From Anaeramoeba flamelloides (lineage: Eukaryota; Metamonada; Anaeramoebidae), in the NCBI GenBank assembly GCA_027625915.1, contig JANTQA010000070.1:10545001-10609000 (forward strand): a DNA stretch of 64,000 bases, read 5' to 3'. Shown here one piece after another: positions 1-12,400 of this stretch. Positions within the stretch are counted from its first letter, which is position 1; every line of letters starts with the position of its first letter. The position numbers and the translations under genes were made by a program. A model generated the notes under the pieces. That model was not told where the DNA came from, made no database searches, and saw nothing but the letters and a program-made list of their open reading frames with translations.

Positions 1-39
1 GTCTATTTTATTAATTTAATCTTTGATTAATTTCAACAA

Positions 40-540
40 TATAAACGGTTTCCACAAAAGTAGGGTAACTTTATTTTTAAATGTCTTAATTTATCATAAT
101 TCTAATATAATTATTAAAATCTCCAAAATAATTATGCAATCTTTATTTTATTCTTTGTAATACTTTAATTTGTTTATTTGCAAGGTGTTATTTCAATAAA
201 AGATTTAAAAGTTTACGATCACAGTTCTATATGTTATTTTTTTTTTGTTTTAATATGAAATTAGTGGTTTTTTTTTTTATTTTATCTCATTGATAATAAC
301 AAAAGTGTTCCAAAAAGGTTTAATCTTGATAAATTTTTGCATAAAGGGGGAAATTTAAAACTATATTTAATGATTAAAAAAAGTTTATGTCAATATTGCA
401 TTGTACTTTTTTTATTGGAATTGGCTGTATCTTTTTATGTTTAAAAACAATATTTCATTTATTTTTTCATTTTTTTCGAAATATGTTAATGAACATATTT
501 TAAAATACAAACAATAGACATTGATTTAATTAGTGTTGAC
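40..540 (+). repeat. Dispersed repeat H, copy 1
   Basis: This stretch can be aligned by eye to 8550-9060 and, over a shorter part, to 24950-25240. Shared blocks include a CCA-AAA-GTGGGGTAA-like start, a stretch ending TTTAATCTTGATAA, and an ATTAGACATT-like end. No coding sequence or clear terminal inverted repeats are seen, so its class is unknown. Confidence 0.5.
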
Positions 541-750
541 CCCCCCCCTTAATTTTATATCGCCAATTTATGAATAGGGGATACTTCCAAAGAGAATATT
601 ATGTGAAATATAAAAAAAAATATCACTATTGTATAAATACCTTTGTTGGTAAAATATTTAGATTTCTTTCTTAAAACAAATTATGACAGTTATACATAAA
701 GTTTGGGCATAAAAGGAAACAGCCACCAATCCATTCAACATTCCGGTTGC

Positions 751-753
<3 letters not shown>

Positions 754-786
<33 letters not shown>
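754..786. repeat. TA dinucleotide microsatellite
   Basis: An uninterrupted run of about 16 TA units. Confidence 0.9.
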
Positions 787-788
<2 letters not shown>

Positions 789-907
789 TTTTTACTTTTT
801 GACTATTATTTTAAACTCGCTCTTTTTTTCTTGCCTTTATTTTTCTTTTTTTACTTGTCTTTGTTTAAAAATAATTTTTTTTCTTCTTCATTTTTTTTTA
901 AGAAAAG

Positions 908-965
908 ATATCCTATGAGTCATAATCTTGCTTATATTATGGCTAGGATAAAGGCCGCTAAATAA
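908..965 (+). other. Possible orphan terminal exon
   Basis: After a pyrimidine-rich tract ending TTTTTTTTAAGAAAAG there is a short frame reading YPMSHNLAYIMARIKAAK followed by TAA. Its composition is far more protein-like than its surroundings. Another protein-like stretch (ETATNPFNIPVAKY) lies at about 717-760, in a different frame and just before the TA microsatellite. I could not join the two or recognise a family. It may be the last exon of a gene whose earlier part is lost or lies upstream, or chance. Confidence 0.2.
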
Positions 966-980
966 ATTTAGGATTTAAGG

Positions 981-1312
981 GAGTACCATAGAGTTCCATA
1001 AAGTGCCAAGGTTTTTTTTTTTTTAATTTAAGAAATAAACCAAAAATTTAAGAAATTTTCTTTTCATTTCTTCAATTAAAAAAAAAACTAACGGAGTTTT
1101 TCTTGAAGTTTTCTGTTTTATCTGTTAAGTGTTATTGGTTTTTTTGAGGTTTTCTATTTTATTTGGAAAATCTATTGATTTTCGTTAGGTTTTTTTTACT
1201 TTTTGAAATAAACCGAAAATTTATTAAAATTCTCTGTTTATTTCAAAAGGTAAAAAAACCCTAGAACACTTCACAAATAAACAGAAAACTCAAGAAAACC
1301 TAACGGTACACA
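981..1312. repeat. Fold-back repeat family C, copy 1
   Basis: It starts with a GAGTACCATAGAGTTCC / AAAGTGCCAAGG-type end. Blocks of the kind 'AATTTAAGAAATAAACC ... AAAATTTATTAAAATT' occur in both orientations, and it ends in CAAGAAAACCTAACGG. The same building blocks recur at 18.25-18.6, 20.2-21.15 and 36.85-37.33 kb. Confidence 0.6.
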
Positions 1313-2251
1313 TGATGTAATTTTGTTAAATTGGCTCTCTTTATTAATAATAAAATAAAATACCAAATAAATAAAAATTAATTATTGTTATTTATTTTTT
1401 TCATTTCCATTTTTTAATTGGTTTGTAAATATATTAGATTATGGTTTATTTCACTCTCTTATTTATTTAAACATTAATATATTTAGTTAAAGAAATGATT
1501 TTTAATCATTCAGTTTCAAATAAATCGTGGTACTCAAAATTGGTGAAATGTACCTTCTCTTTTAAAAAAATAAAAACAGAATGGTCTTTCCAATTTATAC
1601 TGTTTTCTTTCTTCGTAGAAAAAAAAATTTCTATCTTCCTTGAAAGAAAAAAATATTTATTGGTTAATTTGGCAATTATATAAACTAAAATTCAAAATTT
1701 TCCACACAGCTAAAATGTTCCAAAGAATTGTAATAATACAATTGCATTCAAATTGGAGACAATTTTTGATTTTTGTAAAATATGAAAATCATTTTTTCAT
1801 TTTTTAGTTTTTTGTTTTCATTTCCTTTATTTTTTGAATTGCGTAACTTGTTTCATTTGATCAAAATTTTTTTCAACAATTGATATTATGTTAAAGTTGA
1901 GTTGTTCCAAATAGAAGAACTCAAATAAAATTAATTGATAGTATCTAACCGTTGATCGATCAATATTCCTAATAGAATTTAAACAAATTTGCCAATGTAT
2001 TTTTTTGTTTTGCTCTCTCAAAAAATTTTAACACGCCCTTGATTTATTAGTATTGATAATTATTTATTTTTTCTTTTGTGAGTATTGTAATTTATAAACA
2101 AGTGTTAACATTTCAAATTAGTGAATGTTTCTAATTTGTTATTTCTTCTTGAATTGATTAAATAAGTTATTTTTTTTTCACAAATTGAATTTTGGTGTGT
2201 TAAAAATTTTGAATTAGGGTTTAGTTTAATTTTTAATTCTTTTCATTTTAA

Positions 2252-4373
2252 ATGAACTTTTCGATTGGTATTTACCAACTCTTTTTTTCTAAAAGGTAGA
2301 AGATTGATTTATATATCGAAAATTAAAACTTATTATTTTTGAATTAATTTAAATTTTATTAAAAAATTTAAAAACTTTATTCTAATTTGAAGAGTTTTTT
2401 TAATTTTTTATAATTGTTTTTCAGATTTTTTACAATTTCAAAATCAGAAGAAAAAAGGAACTTAAAAGCTATATCAAACCAAAATGAGGTTTTTAATTTT
2501 CATTTAAAATTATTTAGATCTGACTAATCCTTTTCAAAATACATTCTTTATATTTTTTCTGATACATTTATATAATTTATTAAATTCCATAAAATATTTT
2601 TTTTTATCTGTAAAGGATCAAAAAAATTGGGAAAAATATCTTATTTCTAATAGAAAAACTGGAATTGTCGAGTATTTAAATAAAATATATAATGACGAAA
2701 TGAAAATAAGATTTAAAGTTCAACGTTTAGAAAATTATATAAGAAACTTCAAAGGTAAGATACATAAACAATTTGAAAAATCTGGAGTTATAAATATGAA
2801 AGAGGAAATATTAACGAAATTAAGTATCACGAATTTAGGATCTCGTGATTTTACTCAAACATCAGCAAATGAATTACAAAGAATTGCAATTGGTTTAACT
2901 GTGATTAATGAATGTAATATATATATCATTGACCAACCAACCGATTTTTTAGATATCGAAGCAAGGTATAGGATTGCAAAGATTATACGCTCTCTTTCAA
3001 AAGGTGACAATTATATTATTGTTGTTGATCATGATCTTTCATTTCTAGATTATGTGTCTGATATATGCTCTTTTGTTTATGGAGTACCCTCAAAACATGG
3101 ATATTCCTCACAAGTACAACCCGTGAGAGAGGGTATCAATGATTATTTACAAGGTTATGATAATCATTTGCAATATCAATTCCGATCAACAGCATTAAAA
3201 TTTTTGGACCCCAACTTGAATAAAAATTGTGAAAAAATAAATGAAATTGAAAACGAAAAAGTAAAAGTAAAAGTAAAAGAAAATGAAACGGAAAATGAAA
3301 ATGAAAATAAAAATAAAAAAGAAAATCAAAAGGAAAAAGTCAATGAAAATGAAAATGAAAAGGAAAAGGAAAATGAAAATGAAAATGAAAAAGTAAATGA
3401 AAAGGAAAATGTAAAAGAAAATAAAAAGGAAAAGGAAAAGGAAAAGGAAAGGGAAAGGGAAAAGGATAAGGAAGAGGAAACAAAAATAGGAAACCAAACA
3501 GAAAAGGAAAATGAAAATCAAAAGGAAAAACACAAGAAAACGAATAAATTTAATGAAAATAATTCAAACAACTCTAAAATATTTGACATTTCGTATCAAA
3601 ATATGCAGAAAAGATATCAAAATTATCAGCTAACAGTGAAAGAAGGTATAATAACGAAAAAAGATAGGATTATTGTATTGTTGGGTAAAAATGGTAGTGG
3701 AAAAACAACCTTTATGAAAATGTTAGCAGGGGTAATCAGTCCTGAAGAAGAAGTAGAAATATCAAAATTCAAATGTTCTTATAAATCACAAAAAGTTATC
3801 CCCAGATATAAAGGCACTGTAAAAGAACTTTTTGAACAAAAAATATCAAATTCTTTTCAAGATCAAGATTTTAATGATCTCGTAATCAAACCTTTGCAAA
3901 TTTCCAAATTTTATACATTTAAAGTTCGAGAGTTAGGAGGAAAAGAAATTACTTTAGTGGCACTTTGTCTTGCTCTAGGAAAAACAGTAGATCTATATAT
4001 TCTTGATGAACCCTTCCAATATTTAGATTCTGAACAACAAATAAAATGTGCTAATGTAATTCGCAACTTTATGACAAAATATGAAAAACGCTGTTTAATT
4101 TCTTTACACAATTTAATGATTACCCATTTTCTTGCAAATTCCATTATAGTATTTGAACAAATAGAACCGCAACTATTTATTGCCAATTCTATAGAATCTG
4201 TCTATAATGGGCTTAATCGTTTTTTAAACTTACTTCAAATTACAGCCTGTATAGACAAAAACACCCATAGACTGAGATTGAATAAAAATACCAGCCAAAA
4301 AGATGTACAACAAAAGAAAAATAATGTTTATTTTTTTGTACCAAAACGTGATTTTTCTACTCGTAAAAATTAA
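2252..4373 (+). CDS. Divergent ABCE1/RLI1-like ABC ATPase without Fe-S domain
   Basis: Proposed exons are 2252-2295, 2425-2488 and 2616-4373, with introns of 129 and 127 bp (GT-AG, phases matching), giving 621 residues. ABCE1 is the ribosome-recycling twin-ATPase. This protein keeps ABCE1 landmarks: NBD1 with VVDHDLSFLDYVSD, YGVPSKHG and VREGINDYL; NBD2 with P-loop GKNGSGKTT, then YKSQKVIP, KPLQI, ILDEPFQYLDSEQ and a C-terminus matching NSPxxLxxGxNxFLxxLxIT and DVxQKKxNxYFF. It departs at key points. There is no N-terminal eight-Cys Fe-S domain and no NBD1 P-loop. The NBD1 signature LSGGE reads TSANE, NBD1 Walker B ends DQP instead of DEP, and the NBD2 signature reads LGGKE. About 110 residues of Lys/Glu/Asn repeats sit in the hinge. 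The long frame has no internal stop, so it is probably an expressed paralogue with an altered role. Decay in progress is the alternative. The family call is firm; the first two exons are inferred. Confidence 0.8.
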
Positions 4374-5836
4374 ACATTTCTTTGTAAATATTTTAGAAAC
4401 AAAATTTCTGAAAATATTTTCATCATTTTTTTGTTTCTTTTCTTTTTTTTTTTTCAGGTATTTCTTCAAATATAATAATAACCAATTCAATGGATTTTAA
4501 AGATATATGCTCTCTAGTAAAAATAAAAACAATATATAATATTATTATAACATTTTTAGAACAAAATTATTGTTTATATTTTGATTTTTTAATAATACAA
4601 TTCAAATAAAATTTTGGGCATGTGTTAATTTTTATTTATTTGAAAAATATTTCAAAGTTTCAAATAAATTTTTTATTTTTAATAAAAAAGCATCATAATT
4701 TAATAATTAATAATAATAAATAAAAATAGAATAAAATATTTAATTACAGTTCGTTTGAAAAAAAAATATTTGTAATAACGGTTTTACAATTTAAAATAGT
4801 TTTTTACTTAGTTTTTAATAATGGTAAAATAATTTTAGAAAAATGATATTTTTTTTTTTTTTGTTTTTTTTTAATATCCAAAATTTATAACGCAATATAT
4901 AACACGTTTTATCTTATGTAACACCAACATAGAATGTTTTAATTTAATAAATCATTTGATAATAAAAATCATGATGGTAATTTGTTCATTTTTTAATAAT
5001 ATTTTATAGCTGTTCTAATTAATATTTTAATTAGTTTCTTTTAATTATAAGAACACATTTATTAAACATCCTTATTAAAATGTTATATAATTTTTGTATT
5101 ATTAGGATTTCCAAATGAATTGTTCACATACATTACGACAATCAATTTTTTGTGTTGGTTCATGTATATGTCGACATTTAACTACAGATTAAAATATATA
5201 TAGAAAAAATGATATTTATTGTTTTTTTTTTGATTTTTTGTATACTCTCTTTGATTTTTTGCTTTTCTTTCTCTATTTTTTTTTTTGATTTTCTTAAAAA
5301 AAGTTATTCTAGATTCGATTATCATGCCTACATTATATCTAGCAAAAAGACTACAGAAATAAAAACCAAGTAATCCAAAATTTGGCATAGAAAAAAAGAA
5401 ATATTTTGCTCATTTTATTTATAAACCGATTTCAAACCAACAATAAACAACTTTGTGAATCGATTGTCAAAATACTATTTGAATGATATTCGAACTGATC
5501 TTAGTACTTAAATCTTATACGTTTTTTAAAATAAATTAAGATTTTCATTTGTTCCTAAAAATGTTTAGTTTAATAAAAATAAAACAAAAAAAATTCCATA
5601 ATTGAAAAAAATTTATTGAAATAGAATCTAAAAAGAAAAAATTAAAAAAGATTAATAAAATTTTAAAGAATTCTAAAATTGATTTTTTAATAAAAAAAAA
5701 AAAAAAATTCATTGTATGATATTCTCAAATGTATCCATTCTAAAAATTAAGAATCAATTCTAATTAAAAAAAAAAAGAAAATAAATAATTAAAAAGAAAA
5801 AATAAAATAATATGATAACTTCGACTTTAGCCATAT
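4374..5836. other. Intergenic, nothing recognised
   Basis: AT-rich DNA with A and T runs between the convergent ABCE1-like and TauE/SafE genes. No gene, RNA or clear inverted-repeat element was found. Confidence 0.6.
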
Positions 5837-6446
5837 TTAAGAATTACAAAAAATTGAATATCCCATTTCTTTTTCACGTTTTTGTTGATCAGACAAATTT
5901 AAAAACGAAGAAGTACCAATCATGAGACAGGAAATCCAAGTAATTATAGCGATTAGGATGATAATAATTGCAGTTCTTTTTAATTTTTTTACGAGGCGAA
6001 CAAAAACTAATTGGCCGATGATAAAGGCAACAAAACTAAGACTAAAATACCAAGCAGCATATTCTGGTTTTAGTTGGCCAATTATTAAATATTGGAGCGA
6101 GGTAGAAGAAGATGTGAAAAGGATAATTGCTGCGGAAGTTGCCGATATAACTGGTGGCAAACAATTCAATTCTACTAAAAATGCTGAAATTAGTAATCCG
6201 CCACCGATACCAATTAAGCTGGCAACAATTCCAGTTAAGAGCGATAAAGTTGGTATTAAAATAAATGCACTTCTATTCCATCTAATGTCACCTGGCTATA
6301 TTAAAATTAAATGTGTATTTACAATTAATGTGTAGAATTAAAATTAAATGTGTATAATGAAAATTTAAAGTTCAAAATAAAAATTAGAATAATTGAAAAA
6401 AACAAAGCAACACATAAAAACAGAAGAAAGAAGAAAACACGACAAG

Positions 6447-6486
<40 letters not shown>

Positions 6487-9400
6487 TTCAAAACCAATTA
6501 CATTAAATTTCCATTTTAATCTAATTTTTTTTTTTTCAGTTTTATCCAAATACTTAATCACTAAATAAGTTGAAATTATTATGAAGGGATATATGCATGC
6601 AATTATTATCCAAAATTTTGATGAACATTTTTTCACACCGATAATAGAATATTGGTCATCCCCACCTTTGAAAAGTGAAAAAATAATTATAAAAATCCAA
6701 TTAAATAAGCTTACAGCAATTTTCCAATATGGTATTTTACTTTCTTTTTCTAATAATTCTTGTTTTTCTTTTTGTTGTTCAATGGTTAGCCCATCTTCGT
6801 CTTGATCTTCGAGATCGTCTTCAGTTTTGGGGTTTTCATTTTCTTGATTGTCTGTTAACAAATTTTCATTTTCAATATTAGGGTCAGTATCGTTGTTAAT
6901 TGTATTGTCTTTCGTTTGATTGGAATTTAATTGTTGATATTCCTGTTTATTTTGAGATGGTTGATCAGTTTTGTTTTTATAAAATTCCTTGAGAGATATG
7001 TCCGTGATTGATTCCCATTTACCGTCTTTCGACTCTGTTTTGTTTTCTCGAACATCACTTTGTTGAGTATCATTTTCAGATTCTCCAATCTCGGATTCGG
7101 TATTTGTCTTCTCTTCGTTTTCTTTATTAATTAAACTATTTCCGTCCTCGTCTAAGCCACCACTCTCTTCGAGTTGCTTCTGCTTTTTTTTGTATTCCTG
7201 GAATTCCCTTTTCTCTTTATCCCATAGCCTTATACTTTTTAATGTTGTTCTTGTACCGGTGTATATTAAAATGAGAAACATTAAAGTTACAACCACCCAA
7301 TCAGGCAAAAAGATATTCCCAAATACACCCATTACGGTTCCGCCAAAGACTAATGGGATCATAACCATAATTACATTCCAGTCAATCAATGGTCGATCAT
7401 CTATGGGATGCCTCCTTTTGAAATTCATGACAAACGCAGAGATCGATCCTCCTAAAATTGTAAACTGGGAAACTGGAACAGCAGTCCTTGTTGAAAATCC
7501 TAATATTAATAAGTATACCCCAACAAAAATTGCTCCACCTTTGTTTTGTTTTTTTTTTTGGTTTTTTTTTTTGGTTTGTTTTGTTTTGTTTTTTGTTTTT
7601 TTGTTTTTTTTTTTGTTTTTTTTTTTGTTTTTTTTATTTGGAATTAAATTAGAAAATTATTTATTAGTCCTCAATCGTCCATTTATTTAAAAAAAAAAAT
7701 AAAAATCAAAGGTATCGTTAAAACATTTTACAAATTTCAATTGAGTTGTCATAGGAATTTATTTTGCATTTTTAATATTAAATAAGAATTATGAAATTAA
7801 ATTTAAATTTTTTTTTCAAAATTTTTTAAATATGTTAGTTTTGAAAATATAGTTTTGAATGAAATAATAATAACCAGATAATTATTAGTCATTTATTAGT
7901 CATGAAAAATATATTGGAAATAATTTAGATCATGAAATTTTGTCAATTTTTTTTTTTAAAAGTGAAAATTTTAATAGTTTACAATTCTTGAATATACAAA
8001 TTAACAAAAATATAATTTTTTTTATTAAAGGATTTATTTTGAAACTTTTTGGATTCTTTTGATTCAATATCTCTGGAAAAAAAAAATATATGTACTGAAA
8101 AGGTTTAATTTTAAATTTAATTTTTTTCCAGTAATCATTTTTTTTCAAAGATCAAAGATTTTTATATCTATTCAATTCAATCAAATCTTCTCAAAAAAAA
8201 AAAAAATAAATAACGTTTAATTTACTTGTCAATAATAAACAAGTATTTTTGGTTTAAAAATGTATTTTATCAAGTATTAGAAAGTGATATTTTACCTCTA
8301 TTAAAGCTCTTGTGAAAAATCAATTTCTTTTCAATTTCAAATCTAACATCTTCTAATTTACAATAATTTCAAAGTTTAGGATTTTCAATGCATCTTATAT
8401 CACTAATTTAGAATTGTTAAAACACCAAAGTGGATGAATTGGCTTGTGAGAAATAAAAATCAAAAAGTTATCAAAATTTGAGAGTCAGTGTTCTATGAAA
8501 TGCTTTTTCAAAAAACAATGAAAATAGTATGTCTTCTTGTCAAACTATTTTTCATCAATAAAACTATTTCCAAAAAAGTGGGGTAAATTTATTTAAAAAC
8601 ATCTTTATTAAACTAAATTTTAATATAACTATTTAAACATCCAAATTTTTTATTCATCATCAATTTATTGTACATAATAATTTCAATTTATTTATAAGAC
8701 ATTTCTTTAATTAAAAATATCAAAGTTTCTGATTACAATTTTATATGATATTTTTTTAGGCGTAAAATTAGTATTTATTTTTTTCATTTTTATCAAAAAA
8801 ATTTTTTTTTCGAGGAGGTTTAATCTTGATAATTTTCCAATTGAAGGAATACTTTAAACTATATTTTATCGTTTAAACAATCATTTAGTTTCTTTTTTAT
8901 CAAATTGCCAGTTTTTTATTGAAAATGATCGTACCTTATTTTCTGCAAAAAAAGTGAAATTTTTTTTTTTCATTTTTGGAAATATTTTGATCGAACTAAT
9001 TTTGAAATATATCCAATAGGTACTTTTTTAATTAGACATTTATATTTCTCTTGATTGTATATTACCATTTTACGAAGAGAGTCGCTTAAGGGAGTAGCTA
9101 CCATAAAGTCAAAATTTTCTCTTTTTAATATTTTGAAAGAGGATTAGAAAACAACATTTTTTACTTTGGATATGTAAAGTTGCTTTTTAGTATTCAAAGT
9201 ACTTGTTGAAAAACAATTCATTAATTTTAATTTCACAAATAAAATCAAATGTTACAATAGAATGTTAAGTTGATTTGTTTGATCTACTTTGGGGGATGTT
9301 AAATGGTTTAACTTTTGTTCTTATCTTAACATTCTATTGTCACATTTGATTTTATGTTGGAAAAAAAATCTAATAAATTGTTTTTAAAAAGGAAACTTTA

Positions 9401-12400
9401 ATTTACAATTGGATCTGAAAACTGTCTGGTTTGTTTAGTTGTGTTTTTTGTTTGATTTTGAGTATTTAAAAAAAAAAAGTTAAAGTGTTGACTTCTGGTC
9501 TAAGGAGATTATTTTGATTGAACTTACTCTAAAATTTAAAAAGGGGCAATATGTACTTCGATCAATAAAAAATAAGAAATGGTTGATAAACAATCTTAAA
9601 ATTGTCCATATAATAAACCTTTTTCGTCAAATATTGTGAATTTAAACTGAGGTTTTTAAAAAATGATTGTGTTAAGCTATTGTTTTAATTAAATAGAATT
9701 AAAAATATAAGAATACACTTTATTGGTTTCTATTATTCTGAGTATTTCTTTATAGTAAATCCAATAAGTTGGGATTCAAGGATTATTCCAAAAATGCAAA
9801 GTATTGTCGATGTAAATGTTCAATCAACCCACCAACCAGGTATCAAACCACAAGAAAAATATCTTTTGATCTGATCACTGGTTTAATTTGTTTTTTTTAA
9901 TTTATTTTTCAAAATTGATTGTTTTTTTTGAAGATCTTTGTATGATCAAATTATTATTTTTACTAATTCTAAAATATGTTAAAATTACTTGAAAAGTTAC
10001 AAAGTTTGAAATTCAAATTAATTTTTAACACTATTATGAAGACCAATATCATGATTTACAATTTAATCTTTATTTAATAGAATCTCAAAATTCCAAATAA
10101 TTACACATTTTACTAAAATTGATTAATAATTGAAATAAAAATGCTAAATTAATCTTGTACTTCGAAAAGAATAATTATTATAAATTCAAGGATTTTTTTT
10201 TAAAATTTAAAAATTAATGAATTTTAAAGATTTGAAAAGGTAATAGAAAAAGTTATTTTCTGATTTTATTGATCTGATATATTTTGTTAAATTGGTGAGT
10301 TGAATTTGAGTAAAAATTTTAAAAAAAGTTTTAAATAAATCCAAAGAGAGTTTAATTGTTCTAAAATAAGGATATATTTTTTATTTATGAAAATTCAAAA
10401 GAATTATCTAGAAAATATTTATGTACTTTTTCCAGATTAAAATAAAAGGTTGGTTATTATTTTATTAATGATAAATAAGTTACTAAAACAGTTCAAGTAA
10501 TGTAAGAAAAAAAAAAAAAAAAGAATTGAAGTAATTAACATGAAATTGTTTAATAATATTAAAAGAATATTATCAAATAAAATGAATTGCTTTTTAAAAG
10601 ATTTGGCACTATTAAATTAAAAATTTATATAAGGATTACCAATAAAACCTGAAATTGTCTTTTTTAAAATAGAATTTTGAAAAAAACATAATTATTATTA
10701 TAATTATTTTTCGAATTCTATAGAATATTTGGTTTTGGGATATAAACTATTTTTCAATAAAAGGGGCCCAGTTGTAATAGTATAATACACGTGTTTAAAG
10801 GGTTTGCATAGATATTAGAAGAAAATTTTTATTTTGGAAATTTTCAAAATGGAAATCATTTTTTCACATTTCTACACATTTTTGTTTTTTGTTTTCGATT
10901 TTTTTTTTTAAAAACGTCATTCATTTGCAAAAAATTTTTTTATTGCAAGATCAATAGTCACTTGGTAAAAATGTGTTATTCTAATGTCATTGAAACCATG
11001 TAAAGTTTGTTGAGAAATCTATTGATTTCTATTGCAATTCAATTCGATCTTTGATCTTGATATTTGTTTAATAAATGTGAAAAATTTTCACTTCATTTTC
11101 ATTTCCTTTTTCAAATAGAGACCACAAATACCAACAAACTTTGTTTGGGGGCTTAATTTCTAAAAGAAAAGTATGGAAAATGAAGTGAAAAATGTTTCAT
11201 ATTTATTATTCAAATACCAGTAGAAGTTCAAAACGAACATCCTTTTTTTTCTCAATAGGGCCCTAAGAATTTGAGTTTTTCAATTTTTAAGAAAAGCTAT
11301 TGATTAATTAGTTTTCTTTCAGACATGTATCAACATTTCTTTGAGGTGTATTATTCTCTTTATTTCTTATTTGTTCTTCAAAGGTCAATTATATAAAATA
11401 ATTGATATTTGAAAAAAACGTTGGGCCCCTTTGACTGAAACAGAGTTTATTTGCCGATATGGTTATAATCAAATAATTACAAAGACTTCTATAAATATAA
11501 TCTGAAAATATTAAGTGAATGGGTTTAGTTTTATATCTTGAAAAAAAAATCTCCATAAAAAAATTTCAAATCAATTTTTTCAAATTTAAATTTTTTTTTA
11601 ATAATATTTTCTCTGAAATTTTAAATGTAGGCATTAGTAAATTAAAGTTTTAATTTTTTTTAAAATTTTTTGGGAATCTAGAATTTAAGAGCACCAATAT
11701 ATTTTTTAATAAAGTGTCACATATTTCAATTACAGTAGTTGTTATGGTGTTGCTACTCCCTTAACATAGAGAATTTTATATAAAATGTAAAAAAAAAAAT
11801 ATCATAAATTTGTTTTTCCAAGAGAGAAAATTGTGTATGAAAATTAAAGGTGGTATCATTACCTAAAAATGAAAATAAAAAAATGATTTTAATCTGAATG
11901 TTTTATTTTCTTCGAAAGAATGTAATATTAAAAGATTAACTTTTAAGATAGAACTCAATTTTTACAATGAATGTTTTTTATAAGAACATAAAATACATTC
12001 CAATTTAATGGGAAATCTTTACATGTATATTCTGGATACTGTTATTTGCCCATACAAAAAAACAAATTTATTTAATAGTGTATCTTTCAAAAGAAGAATA
12101 TATTTTTCAAGTCTAATTGATAATTTTCAGAAATTTTTGGAAATAGTAATTTTAAAAATAATAGCCTTGTACAGATGTTTTAAAAATCTGAGTACTTTTT
12201 TAAAACTTTTATCAAGTTTTCTCTTTGAAAAAAAAACAAAGACTTTTTTTTAAACTTTTTACGAAGTTTTCTATTTTAAAAAAGTGAAAACTTTTTCAGA
12301 ATCAAAACTTTTATCAAGTTTTATAGTTTTAATAAAGTGATGAATCAACCTTTAAATGTGGCGTAGAGGTTGGGGTGAGAAGAAAAACACTTTTTAAAAA

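Larger units (their letters stand above)
1..2251. other. Non-coding flank with repeats
   Basis: AT-rich DNA with no convincing complete gene. It holds the start of dispersed repeat H (about 40-540), a TA microsatellite (about 754-786), a short exon-like stretch (908-965) and a fold-back repeat related to family C (about 981-1312). The stretch 1320-2250 shows nothing recognisable. Confidence 0.6.
9086..11764. mobile_element. Possible TTAA-flanked inverted-repeat element, 2.7 kb
   Basis: The left end reads TTAAGGGAGTAGCTACCATAA and the right end reads TTATGGTGTTGCTACTCCCT followed by TTAA, so ends of about 20 bp are inverted with a few mismatches and TTAA on both sides. Family E elements share the TTAAGGGA start. 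There is no coding frame inside. It could be a decayed DNA transposon (TTAA targets are typical of piggyBac) or two unrelated copies of one short element. Confidence 0.4.

Noticed and set aside
3195-3533. Phe/Ile/Leu-rich frame on the - strand
   Set aside because: It is the complement of the Lys/Glu/Asn repeat tract in the ABCE1-like gene, so its apparent membrane character is an artefact.
5922-6335. 137-residue + strand frame
   Set aside because: Antisense to exon 3 of the TauE/SafE gene, which has clear family motifs on the other strand.
7190-7690. 166-residue + strand frame
   Set aside because: Antisense to TauE/SafE exon 2 and then runs through homopolymer DNA.
10750-11440. Possible element bounded by inverted AAAGGGGCCCA motifs
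   Set aside because: Only about 11 bp match at each end, with no flanking duplication, so chance cannot be excluded.
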